From Limnoraphis robusta CS-951 (GTDB lineage: Bacteria; Cyanobacteriota; Cyanobacteriia; Cyanobacteriales; Microcoleaceae), in contig NZ_LATL02000252.1 of NCBI RefSeq assembly GCF_000972705.2, positions 1-54,546 of the forward strand: 54,546 bases of DNA, written 5' to 3'. Both the position numbers and the translations under genes were made by a program. Positions 23,222 through 32,105 of the stretch are shown one piece after another. Within the stretch, counting starts at the first letter, position 1. Every line of letters starts with the position of its first letter. The notes under the pieces were generated by a model, which was not told where the DNA came from, did not search any database, and saw only the letters and a list, made by a program, of their open reading frames with translations.

Positions 23222-26200
23222 ATGGCTAAAAAACGTCAAAAATCAGATCCCGAAGGACAACAACTTTCTCTATTTGATCAACCGCAAGTTATCAATACAG
23301 AAATAGATGAAGATGATAGCTGGTTGGAAAATGAAGAATTTGGTTTAAACTTTGAATTTTCAGATCGCACAATTGAAATCACTTCAGAACTTCTATCTCT
23401 AAAGCTACTGAAAGAAGCCATACAAGCGCAAAATTCAGATGATGTTGTCATGGGAGATTTTGCTGAATATGTTCTTCCGAATTTGTTGCGGGTTGCAATC
23501 GGAGTAACCGCTAAAGGAGGGAAATTTTTTGATGAACTAGATCGCCGCAGAGGACGGGAAAATGTTCGTCGAGATAATGCAGGCGATCAGTCTTTAAATA
23601 CTCATCTTTTAAATGGTTTATTTCCCGCAAATTTAATCGAACAACGACTAGAAAAACTCGATACAACCGTTAAGCGAGTTATCAAAGAAAAAGAACGTCG
23701 CTTAGGTGTGGCGGGGTTTATTCTCCATGATTTTGAGAAGTTTAATTATCGGCTATTTCCATCAATGCCCGAAAAATATCAAGAAATTCGTCAAGATTTC
23801 GATAAAGATATTAGAAAATTATCGGTTGAAGATCATCGAGAAATTATTGAGGTGATTGTATTAGAGTTAAGATTAGATCGGTTTATCTGTCCAGAAAACC
23901 CCGAAAGTTGGCGTGAATATATTGATGATTTACTGTTTATCGCCTATAACGCTCAAGAACGAAATGATACAAATTTAAATCTGTCAGAACATGGATTAAA
24001 TGTCATTTTGAGTGACAGAAAACTTAGACAACTCATTGATTTAACCCGTTTAGCAGACTTGTTAGCTTCGGTGATTAAACATCCCCAAGACGCAGAACAT
24101 ACTAAACTAAATGAACTGCTTCATAGCCTTAGTGATGGACAACTTAAGTTTACCTACCACAGCATTTCTGAAAACCGAGGCGTTCTCACCAATGTTGTTA
24201 ATAATGCACTGATGGAAATTCATAAAAACTTAAATACAGAGGATATTATTTACTATGAACCTCTGTTGTATCTTCCCACAGGTGTCATTTATCTCAAACA
24301 TCGAGAAGCACCCCCTGTTTCTATTAAAGAATTATCAAACCGAATTGTTGATAATATTAAAAAGCTGTGTTCTCAACGACTATTAGACACACAAACAGGT
24401 TTTGGTCGAGATGGAAAAGGAATGAAATATGCAGAATATTATGAACAGTTTTTTGATGAAGTTGGGTTAATGAAAGTTGCTTTGAAAGCTACTCTGCGTA
24501 TTTTACACCCCAAGAAAGCTTCTGTTGCTAAAAGTCGCAGTGAGAATTTAATTCAATTTCAGCGTCGGGAAGTTCTCTCTCAAGATTATGATTTTAGCTT
24601 TGCAGATGATATTCGTATCGATCAAATTGCTGAATTTTGTGATGTTATTAGCCGCAAGGTTTGGGGAGAGAAAGTAAATCAGATTGAGGATTTGATTAAA
24701 GAAAGAAATCTTGAATGCAAGAAAAATAAAGATCTTCCTGTACTTCCTGCGGTAACGTTAAAACCAGACGACTTAGTGATCAAAGTTGCTGAATATTGGA
24801 ACCTCACGGAATATTTACGCCAAGTTCGAGAAATTCAACGAATTAACGAAAGTCTCAAAGAGAAGAAACTGAAAGGAAATACAGGCGGTGTTCCCTATGA
24901 ATGGTATTATTTGGCTGCAAAATACATCCAGAAAAATCCCGGAATTGAAGATGTGCGAGAAAACTGTGAAGAACTTATTCAATATATCGCAGAATTGATT
25001 CAACCAATAGTCGAAAAGTATCAACTTTCTGATGGTTGGGAGGATTTAAAACTCTGGGTTAACCGAGTGGTGATGTTACCCGAAAAAACAACAGAAGAAA
25101 ATCAAGTTAACTCTCAACAAACTCAAATCTTTTTAGATGAACTGGAACGCTATCAACTGGCGAAAAAGTCAGGACGAGGACGACAGCTTATTTGTTCGAT
25201 TTCTCATTCAGCTTATACCGTCACCGAACAAATGGAATCTGCTGTTTTATTTACGCCGCAAGTTTACACCAATAAACAAATGTTAGGGGGTTCAAACGCG
25301 AAACGAAATATTTCCAGCATTGCGGGAACAGAAATGATGTTGAGGCAAATTTTAATGAATCAAACTCAAGCAGTTGGGAAACGATTTGAGGATGGTAAAT
25401 ACCGCTATATTTACTTTTATCCGACCTATTACTTTACGCCGGAAACAAACAAGTTTTTACAAAAGGCTTATAGTAATATTGCCCAAACTCGGTTTAATGC
25501 AGGTATTCGGAATCATTTTATTAGTGAGGATTTAAAAGCCAATTTTGAACGAGAAAAGTATCAAAGTGTAGATAGTTTCATCATTGATGAAGACTTACAA
25601 ACAAAGAAAAATTTACCCGAAGATGACCCAAATCGAAAGATAGATCGAACCTTCAAACTCTCTTATCCAGAAGACCAACCGTTAACGTTTTACTTTATGG
25701 CTTTACCGCCAGGACGAGACGGAACAGATACGGAATCTTGGGTAATGCCGACTTGGTTAGCCTTTGCATTTCCGATGATTTTAGATGTAAAAACGGTTGT
25801 TTCTGAGTCGCCTATTCCCCCATTTAATGATGGTGCAGAATTTGAAGAAACTGTATTTTTAGATAGTGCGCCTCAAGCTTTTAGAATACTCACAAAACGG
25901 GATAGATTTCGGTTAGACTATATCTTAGAAGGTTGGATCGAGTCCGGTCAATCTTATTCTGCACCCTTAAATGTTTTAACCGCAGCTTATGCGATTCATC
26001 TTGATGTTAATGCCAGACAAGGAAAATCCGGTTATGATGCCAACTGGGGAAAATTAACCGAATTAGCTAATAATATTGAAACGAGTTCGTTGTCGGTATT
26101 TAGTTCACTGAAAGAATGGATTCGCCGTCAGGGAGTGGAAACAGCAAGAATAGAAAAAATTAAACTCTATGCCTATGATTTTTATCCTTGTTTCGACCCT

Positions 26201-26713
26201 TATGTTACTTATAAACCCGACTTGGAGGACTTAATTGTGGAAGAAAAATCACCCTTGAATCATCCGAAAAAACTAACAGAACTTTATCGCAAGTTTTATC
26301 GAGCCAGTAAGCGATATAATCCTAAATCAAATGCTGTTTTGAAACCGATTGATATTTCTGCGGAGACAATTTTAAAAGCTGAATCTAGTGTTTTTCACGG
26401 TGAAGCTTTAGTGAATGCTGTTGCAGCAGAAATCTTTAAATTAATGGATCGGGTTCATGCTTCAACCGCAGAAGGACGCTGGGTTTTCAGCAAACGAGAA
26501 GAAGAACGTCAAGCGGTTTTAGAGTTTGCACGATATTTTGTTGAGGATGTTTTTTATGGTTCTTTTAAAGGCGATCGCGCACGTTTAGCAGGGCGTCAAA
26601 TTAACCTGATTCGAGATACTTGTGAGTTTCTTTATCGCTTAGAAGATGACAAAGAAAACAAACAATCTGCGAATGAATCTACTGATAAACCTGCTAAAAC
26701 TGAAGAAGAATAA
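23222..26713 (+). CDS. cas10d: Cas10d (Csc3), large subunit and HD nuclease of type I-D
   Basis: 1163 residues, normal for the family. It combines the large-subunit role (PAM recognition) with the HD nuclease of the I-D effector. The N-terminal HD domain shows GDQSLNTHLLNG at 121-132 and AGFILHDFEKFN at 164-175 (His169-Asp170). The rest is a Cas10-like scaffold without GGDD, as is usual for Cas10d, so no cyclic nucleotide synthesis is expected. The C-terminus is helical and charged. It is followed after 63 bp by csc2, which has its own GGAG ribosome site. Confidence 0.93.
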   Translation: MAKKRQKSDPEGQQLSLFDQPQVINTEIDEDDSWLENEEFGLNFEFSDRTIEITSELLSLKLLKEAIQAQNSDDVVMGDFAEYVLPNLLRVAIGVTAKGGKFFDELDRRRGRENVRRDNAGDQSLNTHLLNGLFPANLIEQRLEKLDTTVKRVIKEKERRLGVAGFILHDFEKFNYRLFPSMPEKYQEIRQDFDKDIRKLSVEDHREIIEVIVLELRLDRFICPENPESWREYIDDLLFIAYNAQERNDTNLNLSEHGLNVILSDRKLRQLIDLTRLADLLASVIKHPQDAEHTKLNELLHSLSDGQLKFTYHSISENRGVLTNVVNNALMEIHKNLNTEDIIYYEPLLYLPTGVIYLKHREAPPVSIKELSNRIVDNIKKLCSQRLLDTQTGFGRDGKGMKYAEYYEQFFDEVGLMKVALKATLRILHPKKASVAKSRSENLIQFQRREVLSQDYDFSFADDIRIDQIAEFCDVISRKVWGEKVNQIEDLIKERNLECKKNKDLPVLPAVTLKPDDLVIKVAEYWNLTEYLRQVREIQRINESLKEKKLKGNTGGVPYEWYYLAAKYIQKNPGIEDVRENCEELIQYIAELIQPIVEKYQLSDGWEDLKLWVNRVVMLPEKTTEENQVNSQQTQIFLDELERYQLAKKSGRGRQLICSISHSAYTVTEQMESAVLFTPQVYTNKQMLGGSNAKRNISSIAGTEMMLRQILMNQTQAVGKRFEDGKYRYIYFYPTYYFTPETNKFLQKAYSNIAQTRFNAGIRNHFISEDLKANFEREKYQSVDSFIIDEDLQTKKNLPEDDPNRKIDRTFKLSYPEDQPLTFYFMALPPGRDGTDTESWVMPTWLAFAFPMILDVKTVVSESPIPPFNDGAEFEETVFLDSAPQAFRILTKRDRFRLDYILEGWIESGQSYSAPLNVLTAAYAIHLDVNARQGKSGYDANWGKLTELANNIETSSLSVFSSLKEWIRRQGVETARIEKIKLYAYDFYPCFDPYVTYKPDLEDLIVEEKSPLNHPKKLTELYRKFYRASKRYNPKSNAVLKPIDISAETILKAESSVFHGEALVNAVAAEIFKLMDRVHASTAEGRWVFSKREEERQAVLEFARYFVEDVFYGSFKGDRARLAGRQINLIRDTCEFLYRLEDDKENKQSANESTDKPAKTEEE

Positions 26714-26776
26714 ATCTTTTCACCCTCAAACTCGCTTTCAATTTATCCACCTTACTATTACTTTGGAGAAACTACC

Positions 26777-27811
26777 ATGTCTATTCTGAAAACAGTTGAT
26801 GCTAAACACTTTCACACCGAAATTCCCTACAAACCGATGGGAAAATATGTTCACTTTCTAACCATTCGAGTCACCGAATCCTATCCCCTATTTCAAACCG
26901 ATAGCGAACTCAATAAAGCCCGAATTCGTGCAGGTATTCAAGACCGAACTCCCATCAGTCGGTTGACTATGTTTAAGCGTAAACAATCAACCCCTGAACG
27001 TTTAGCAGGTCGAGAACTGTTGAGAAAATATGAGTTTATGACCGCAGAAGAATGTGAATATAATGTCTCTTTTGCAATGGATAATCCCGACTGTATTATT
27101 TATGGTTTTGCGATTGGTGATTCGGGTTCAGAAAAATCAAAAGTTGTTGTAGATACAGCATTTTCGATTACCGCTTTTGATGAATCTCACGAAACATTTA
27201 CCCTTAATGCTCCCTTTGAAAATGGAACAATGGCTTCTAAAGGTGAGAAAGGTTCAAAACCGGGTGAAGTTACAAGCCGAATTAACCAACAAGATCACAT
27301 CAAACCTCAAGTTTTCTTTCCGAGTATTGTCACCTTAAAAGATCCAACAGAAGCGAGTTTTCTGTATGTCTTTAATAATATTATGAGAACCCGTCACTAT
27401 GGCGCACAAACTACCCGCACGGGACGCTTAAGAAATGAACTGATTGGGGTTGTTTTTGCCGATGGTGAAATTGTGAGTAATCTGCGTTGGACTCAAGCTA
27501 TTTATGATCAATTAAAAACTGAAAATAAGCTTGGTTCTCTTGATCCTTTGGATGAAAATGATGTAATAGAAGCTGCAACAAGTACAATTCAAATGCTAAT
27601 GACTGAAGAATTTATCGTTCATACTGACTTTATTGGGGATGGATTTACACCCTTATTAACTGAAGTTAAAGCCCTGACTCGCACCGAAGATGGTATTTTA
27701 CAAATCTTGCGACAAGCGGATACAGACGCAAAAGATTATGCGGGTAAACACATCAAGAAAAAATCGGAACCTAGCACCCAAAAAAATAAATCATCTAGCA
27801 AGTCGAAGTAA
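26777..27811 (+). CDS. csc2: Csc2 (Cas7d), crRNA backbone subunit
   Basis: 344 residues; Cas7-family RAMP forming the filament along the crRNA in I-D Cascade. Recognised by the N-terminus (FHTEIPYKPMGKYVHFLTIR), the RIRAGIQDRTPISRLTMFKR segment, FFPSIVTLKDPTEASFLYV, and GAQTTRTGRLRNELIGVVFA. The C-terminal about 25 residues are a lysine/serine tail. It is expressed from the cas10d operon and csc1 follows after 9 bp. Confidence 0.92.
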   Translation: MSILKTVDAKHFHTEIPYKPMGKYVHFLTIRVTESYPLFQTDSELNKARIRAGIQDRTPISRLTMFKRKQSTPERLAGRELLRKYEFMTAEECEYNVSFAMDNPDCIIYGFAIGDSGSEKSKVVVDTAFSITAFDESHETFTLNAPFENGTMASKGEKGSKPGEVTSRINQQDHIKPQVFFPSIVTLKDPTEASFLYVFNNIMRTRHYGAQTTRTGRLRNELIGVVFADGEIVSNLRWTQAIYDQLKTENKLGSLDPLDENDVIEAATSTIQMLMTEEFIVHTDFIGDGFTPLLTEVKALTRTEDGILQILRQADTDAKDYAGKHIKKKSEPSTQKNKSSSKSK

Positions 27812-27820
27812 TTGTAATCC

Positions 27821-28531
27821 ATGAAAACGATCTATCAATGTCAAATTGAACTGCATGATAGTCTGTATTTTGCGACTCGTGAAATTGGGCGGCTTTATGA
27901 AACAGAACCCATCATTCATAACTACGCCCTTTGTTACGCACTGGGTTTAATTGATAGTGAAACTCATGCAACAACGGTTTCAGAAGAACATTCCTATCGC
28001 TATTTTTGTGCCGAACAAGTTCCCCAATACGAAGCCCATTTAACGCCCTTAAACCAACAGGGAATTTATGTAACTCCCGCCCGTGCAGTTTCCCATGCTG
28101 CGGTTCTCAATACTTGGAAATATGCCAATAATAACTATCATGTAGAAATGGAGAAAACCCAGAAAAATATTCCTAGTTTTGGACGTACAAAAGAGATTTC
28201 ACCGGAGAGTATTTTTGAATTCTTCATCCTCTCGGAAAAATCTCTAAAACTTCCCAAATGGATTCGTTTAGGAAAATGGGCGAGTAAAGCTGAGTTAAGG
28301 GTTCAAGAATTAGCTAAACCCAAAAAAGCAGAAGGTTTATTAACTTTCCCCTATCCACTGAACCCTTTGGATGTGATGTTTACTCATCAAGTGATTAGCT
28401 ACGATGTGGTTAATATGCCGCCTGTTAGCCTGATTAAAAATGTAAAATTGCAAGGAGAATATTATCAAATTAACGAACCGATAAAACTTAAAATTCCAGC
28501 CAAGATGGAATATCACTTTAGAGTCAACTAG
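27821..28531 (+). CDS. csc1: Csc1 (Cas5d-type) handle-binding subunit
   Basis: 236 residues; the Cas5 homolog of I-D, binding the crRNA 5' handle. The family N-terminus YQCQIELHDSLYFATREIGR is followed by HNYALCYALGL and by YVTPARAVSHAAVLNTWKY. No catalytic residues are expected, since processing is by the separate Cas6. Order csc2-csc1-cas6 is the standard I-D arrangement. Confidence 0.9.
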   Translation: MKTIYQCQIELHDSLYFATREIGRLYETEPIIHNYALCYALGLIDSETHATTVSEEHSYRYFCAEQVPQYEAHLTPLNQQGIYVTPARAVSHAAVLNTWKYANNNYHVEMEKTQKNIPSFGRTKEISPESIFEFFILSEKSLKLPKWIRLGKWASKAELRVQELAKPKKAEGLLTFPYPLNPLDVMFTHQVISYDVVNMPPVSLIKNVKLQGEYYQINEPIKLKIPAKMEYHFRVN

Positions 28532-28578
28532 CAATAATTAAGCTCAATTTTAGGCTTTTCTTAAAGAGTGTATTTACC

Positions 28579-29430
28579 ATGCCTTATAGCCTTGTTTTGA
28601 ACCTTATTCCTCTGTCTCCCATCTCCCCAAACTTTCTAAGTGGAAGACATTTACACGCCTTATTTCTAACCCTTGTTAGTTCGGTTGATAAACCATTAGG
28701 GGATTATTTACATCAGTCTCAATCAGAAAAATCCTTCACGCTAAGTCCCCTACAAACTTGTGCCAAAAACCAACACTTTAGACAAACTTTGCAATGGGAA
28801 CATTCTCAACAAATTTCTGTGGGAACACCCTGTTGGTGGCGTATTTCTTTACTGGATGAAAGTTTATTTAGCAAGCTGACTCAACTGTGGTTAAACCTCA
28901 ATTCTGATCAACCCTGGCATTTAGGATCGGCTAATTTAAAGATTACCAGTATTCTGGCAACACCACAATCAACGCAACCTTGGGCGAATACTTCTTCCTA
29001 CTCTCAATTATACCAGCAAGCCTCTAATAGCGATCGCTCATTTACGCTGATTTTTGCGACTCCCGCAGCCTTTCGTCAAGGAAAATTTGACACTTCTCTC
29101 CCCACTGGTGAATTAATTTTTAACAGCCTTTTAAGTCGGTGGAATAAACACAGTGGGATTGAATTTAAAGAACTCCCCCTCAGTTCTCTTTTTCCCAGTT
29201 TTTTCAATATCCAAACTGAAATGATTGCTGACTCCCGCAGTAAATTTATTGGCTGTGTTGGAAAAGTAAATTATCGGTTATTTGGAGACGTTGAACCGGA
29301 GATCATTCAACAAATTAATACCCTCGCTGACTTTGCATTTTATTGTGGGGTTGGGCGGAAAACACCGATGGGAATGGGAATGTTAAGAAGGTTACATAAG
29401 GAGGGGACAGAAAGTTTAAGAAGGTTATAG
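28579..29430 (+). CDS. cas6: Cas6 crRNA-processing endoribonuclease
   Basis: 283 residues with two ferredoxin-like RAMP folds. It cuts the array 2 transcript within repeats, leaving the ATTGAAAC handle. N-terminal SGRHLHALFLTL contains His24/His26, candidates for the general base. The C-terminal glycine-rich RAMP loop is GVGRKTPMGMGMLRRL near 262-277. It lies 48 bp after csc1. It is the only cas6 in the window, so any Cas6-dependent processing of array 1 or the mini-CRISPR would need it or another host RNase. Confidence 0.9.
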   Translation: MPYSLVLNLIPLSPISPNFLSGRHLHALFLTLVSSVDKPLGDYLHQSQSEKSFTLSPLQTCAKNQHFRQTLQWEHSQQISVGTPCWWRISLLDESLFSKLTQLWLNLNSDQPWHLGSANLKITSILATPQSTQPWANTSSYSQLYQQASNSDRSFTLIFATPAAFRQGKFDTSLPTGELIFNSLLSRWNKHSGIEFKELPLSSLFPSFFNIQTEMIADSRSKFIGCVGKVNYRLFGDVEPEIIQQINTLADFAFYCGVGRKTPMGMGMLRRLHKEGTESLRRL

Positions 29431-29454
29431 GGGATAGATTTTAGGGGAGGAAAT

Positions 29455-29828
29455 ATGACTGGAATTCAATCACATCGAGATTTAATTGTTTGGCAAAAGT
29501 CGATGATATGGTTGTGCAAATTTATAAATTGTCAGCACATTTTTCCAGTACAGAAATCTATCGACTCACAGCGCAAATTACAAGGTCAGCAGCGTCAGTT
29601 CCAGCCAATATTGCAGAAGGTCATGCACGAGAAATAGGTAAAGATTATGCTCATTTTTTAGCAATTGCTAAAGGATCACTGATGAAAACAGAAACTTTTT
29701 TAATGTTGGCTATTCGATTAAGTTATTTATCTGCAAATCAAACCCATGAAACTTTATCTCTAATTACTGAAATCAGCAAAATGCTAACCACGCTTCAAAA
29801 CCGAATTCTTCAAAGTAAAAATCAATGA
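29455..29828 (+). pseudogene. Four-helix-bundle (23S IVS/Avd-type) protein, frameshifted
   Basis: ATG 29455 begins MTGIQSHRDLIVWQKSM, the normal N-terminus of the family. About one base is missing near 29503-29509, where the family reads KSMDMVVQIYKLS. The other frame continues correctly: VQIYKLSAHFSSTEIYRLTA, ITRSAASVPANIAEGHAR, then KDYAHFLAIAKGSLMKTETF, to 29828. With one base restored it would be about 125 residues. Its biochemical role is poorly known. It sits between cas6 and cas4, and its stop overlaps the cas4 start. A restart at ATG 29490 could still yield 112 residues, so partial function is possible. Confidence 0.75.
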
Positions 29829-30469
29829 ATTTCTCACCTACTATGAACAATTATCTGTCCCCTGTAACCTGTCACCTGTCACCTAGCGATTACATTCCAA
29901 TTGCTGCACTGAACCAATATGCTTATTGTTCTCATCGCTGTTGGCGAATGTTTTGTGCAGGTGAATTTGAGGATAATGAATACACCATTGAAGGAACAAG
30001 TTTACATGAACGTGTTCATACTGTTAGTCAAGAACTGCGGGTAGAACTTGAACAAATTCGCGCTATTTGGTTAAAATCCGAACGCTATCAACTCATCGGA
30101 AAATCAGATTTAATTGAATTAGAATCAGGACAAGTTTATCCGGTTGAATATAAGCGTGGAAAACGGGGAGAATGGGATAATGATGAGTTGCAAGTCTGCG
30201 CCCAAGCTTTGTGTTTGGAAGAAATGATGGGAAAAACTGTAGATATTGGTTATATTTATTATGCCCATTCTCATCAACGCCAACCCGTCGAAATTTCCAC
30301 AACATTACGCCAAAATGCGATCGCCACAATAGAAGCGGTTCAACTGTTATTTAATACGGGAATAATGCCAAAACCAGTTTACACCCAACGCTGCAAAGGT
30401 TGCAGTCTTTATTCTCGCTGTTTACCCCAAGCTTCTAAAAAAGTAGGAGGATATAAAGAAAGCGATTAA
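29825..30469 (+). CDS. cas4: Cas4 nuclease of the adaptation module
   Basis: 214 residues; RecB-like nuclease with an iron-sulphur cluster that trims and orients prespacers with Cas1-Cas2. Cluster cysteines: Cys35 and the C-terminal Cys190, Cys193, Cys199. Nuclease residues: His61, Asp95 (GKSDLIE), Glu108-x-Lys110 (VEYKRGKRG). The first about 20 residues (MNFSPTMNNYLSPVTCHLSP) lie outside the family and are encoded partly by a heptamer tandem repeat. The usual start is close to SDYIPIAALNQYAYC. ATG 29825 overlaps the preceding stop; ATG 29843 is an alternative. Confidence 0.9.
   Translation: MNFSPTMNNYLSPVTCHLSPSDYIPIAALNQYAYCSHRCWRMFCAGEFEDNEYTIEGTSLHERVHTVSQELRVELEQIRAIWLKSERYQLIGKSDLIELESGQVYPVEYKRGKRGEWDNDELQVCAQALCLEEMMGKTVDIGYIYYAHSHQRQPVEISTTLRQNAIATIEAVQLLFNTGIMPKPVYTQRCKGCSLYSRCLPQASKKVGGYKESD
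29855..29882. repeat. Heptamer tandem repeat at the cas4 5' end
   Basis: Four tandem 7-mers: CTGTCCC, CTGTAAC, CTGTCAC, CTGTCAC. They resemble the short tandemly repeated repetitive (STRR) sequences of filamentous cyanobacteria. The repeat is in frame with cas4 and adds residues to its N-terminus. Confidence 0.75.
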
Positions 30470-30525
30470 CACACTAAAAATCTGGGCAAAATTTCAATCT
30501 ATTCAACTCAAATAAGGAAACTAAA

Positions 30526-31530
30526 ATGGGTACTATCTACATCATTCAAGAAGACGCTTTCATTGGTAAAACAGACGAACGCCTGATCGTAAAAGTCGGC
30601 AAAGAAAAACACATTGATGTTCCATTAATCAAAGTCGAAGGAATTGTTATTTTAGGTCGTGCAACTGTTTCTCCGGCTGTTGTCGCTGAACTCCTACAAC
30701 GTCATATCCCCATCACATTCTTAACGAAAACTGGACGCTATCTCGGTCGCTTAGAACCCGAAGTAACTAAAAATATTTTTGTGCGAAAATCCCAATGGTT
30801 AGCCGCCGGAGAATCTCCCCAAGCGGTTCATGCCGTTCGAGGTTTTGTACGCGGAAAACTGAAGAACTATCGCAATACTCTACTCCGCCGAAGTCGAGAA
30901 TATTCCGAACTCGATTTACAAACAAAAATCACCCAAATCGAACAAGCGATCGCCCCCATTAATAAGACCGAAAACATCAACAGTTTACGAGGTTTAGAAG
31001 GGGCAGGAAGTGCTGCTTATTTCGGATGTTTCAATGAATTAATTAATAACAGTGCATTTTTCTTTCAAACTCGCAACCGTCGTCCGCCTCTCGATCCCGT
31101 CAATTCTCTACTGAGTTTGGGTTATGCTTTATTACGAAATGATGTTCAGAGTGCAGTCAATATTGTGGGTTTTGATCCTTACTTGGGTTATCTTCATGTT
31201 GAACGCTATGGTCGTCCTTCTTTAGCATTAGATTTAATGGAAGAATTTCGTCCCTTAATTGTTGATTCAGTTGTTCTCAGTACCCTGAACAAAAAGCTAT
31301 TGAACCCCGAACATTTTATCACTGAACCCTTAAGTCATGCTGTCTCTCTCACACCCGAAGGTTTGAAAATATTCTTGCAACTGTACGAACATAAAAAACA
31401 ATCAAAATTCACGCATCCTGTTCTCAAGCGTCAGTGTACTTATCAAGAATCCTTTGAAATTCAGGCGCGACTCCTAGCAAAATATTTGATGGAAGAAACC
31501 AACCAATATCCCCCGTTAGTTTTGAGATAA
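30526..31530 (+). CDS. cas1: Cas1 integrase
   Basis: 334 residues; with Cas2 inserts new spacers at the leader end of array 2. Metal-binding catalytic residues: Glu158 (RGLEGAGSAAYF), His224 (YLHVERYGRPSLALDL) and Glu239 (DLMEEFRP, with Asp236). The N-terminal beta domain begins MGTIYIIQEDAFIGKTDERL, typical of I-D Cas1. It has its own AAGGAAA ribosome site and stands 56 bp after cas4. cas2 follows 40 bp downstream. Confidence 0.95.
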   Translation: MGTIYIIQEDAFIGKTDERLIVKVGKEKHIDVPLIKVEGIVILGRATVSPAVVAELLQRHIPITFLTKTGRYLGRLEPEVTKNIFVRKSQWLAAGESPQAVHAVRGFVRGKLKNYRNTLLRRSREYSELDLQTKITQIEQAIAPINKTENINSLRGLEGAGSAAYFGCFNELINNSAFFFQTRNRRPPLDPVNSLLSLGYALLRNDVQSAVNIVGFDPYLGYLHVERYGRPSLALDLMEEFRPLIVDSVVLSTLNKKLLNPEHFITEPLSHAVSLTPEGLKIFLQLYEHKKQSKFTHPVLKRQCTYQESFEIQARLLAKYLMEETNQYPPLVLR

Positions 31531-31570
31531 AAATTCAGAACTTGTCAATCAGACTCAACAGGAGTTTTCA

Positions 31571-31843
31571 ATGTTTGTAATCATCAGCTACGATATTTCT
31601 GAAGACAAACGCCGCACCAAAATACACAATATTCTCAAATCCTACGGTCAATGGGTACAATATAGTGTGTTTGAATGTGACCTGACTGCAACTCAATATG
31701 CTAAATTGCGTCGCCGACTTGCTAAACTGATAAATAACCAAGCCGATAGCATCCGCTTCTATTTTCTCTGCGCCTGCTGTCACGGTAAGATAGAACGCAT
31801 TGGCGGTGAAATGCCCTGCGACTACTCGATTTTCTTTGTCTAA
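31571..31843 (+). CDS. cas2: Cas2 adaptation subunit
   Basis: 90 residues with a ferredoxin fold. The start MFVIISYDISEDKRRTKIHN contains the conserved Asp8, followed by GQWVQYSVFECDL and the C-terminal strand DYSIFFV. It dimerises between two Cas1 dimers as a ruler for spacer length. AACAGGAG lies upstream of the ATG. It is the last gene before the leader of array 2. Confidence 0.95.
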   Translation: MFVIISYDISEDKRRTKIHNILKSYGQWVQYSVFECDLTATQYAKLRRRLAKLINNQADSIRFYFLCACCHGKIERIGGEMPCDYSIFFV

Positions 31844-32105
31844 CCTTGGACTTCTGCGCGGTAGGGTAGGTATCATAGCAGAGCATCTCCCAAAAACAGG
31901 CTGAATACCTCTATCAGCAATGCTTCTGAACATCTGATCGGCTTACTTCTTCCGCGCAACTTCTGAAAAGCTTACTGGATAAGGGTTTTAGCCAAAAATA
32001 GGATTGAGCAACTTGACATCTCTTTCAGTTTCTATGGTATACTTACTCTCATCCGCGCAACTGAACCTCGAAAACCAAATAATTCAAGCACTTTGGGCTA
32101 CTGCG
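31844..32105 (+). promoter_or_regulatory. Leader of CRISPR array 2
   Basis: 262 bp between cas2 and the first repeat, on the side where new spacers should enter. It contains a direct repeat TCCGCGCAACT at 31951-31961 and 32052-32062 (each preceded by CTTACT), a related CTGCGCGG near 31852, and a promoter-like TTGACA (32013-32018) with TATACT (32038-32043), spacing 19. The promoter would start the pre-crRNA about 55 nt before the first repeat. Confidence 0.7.
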
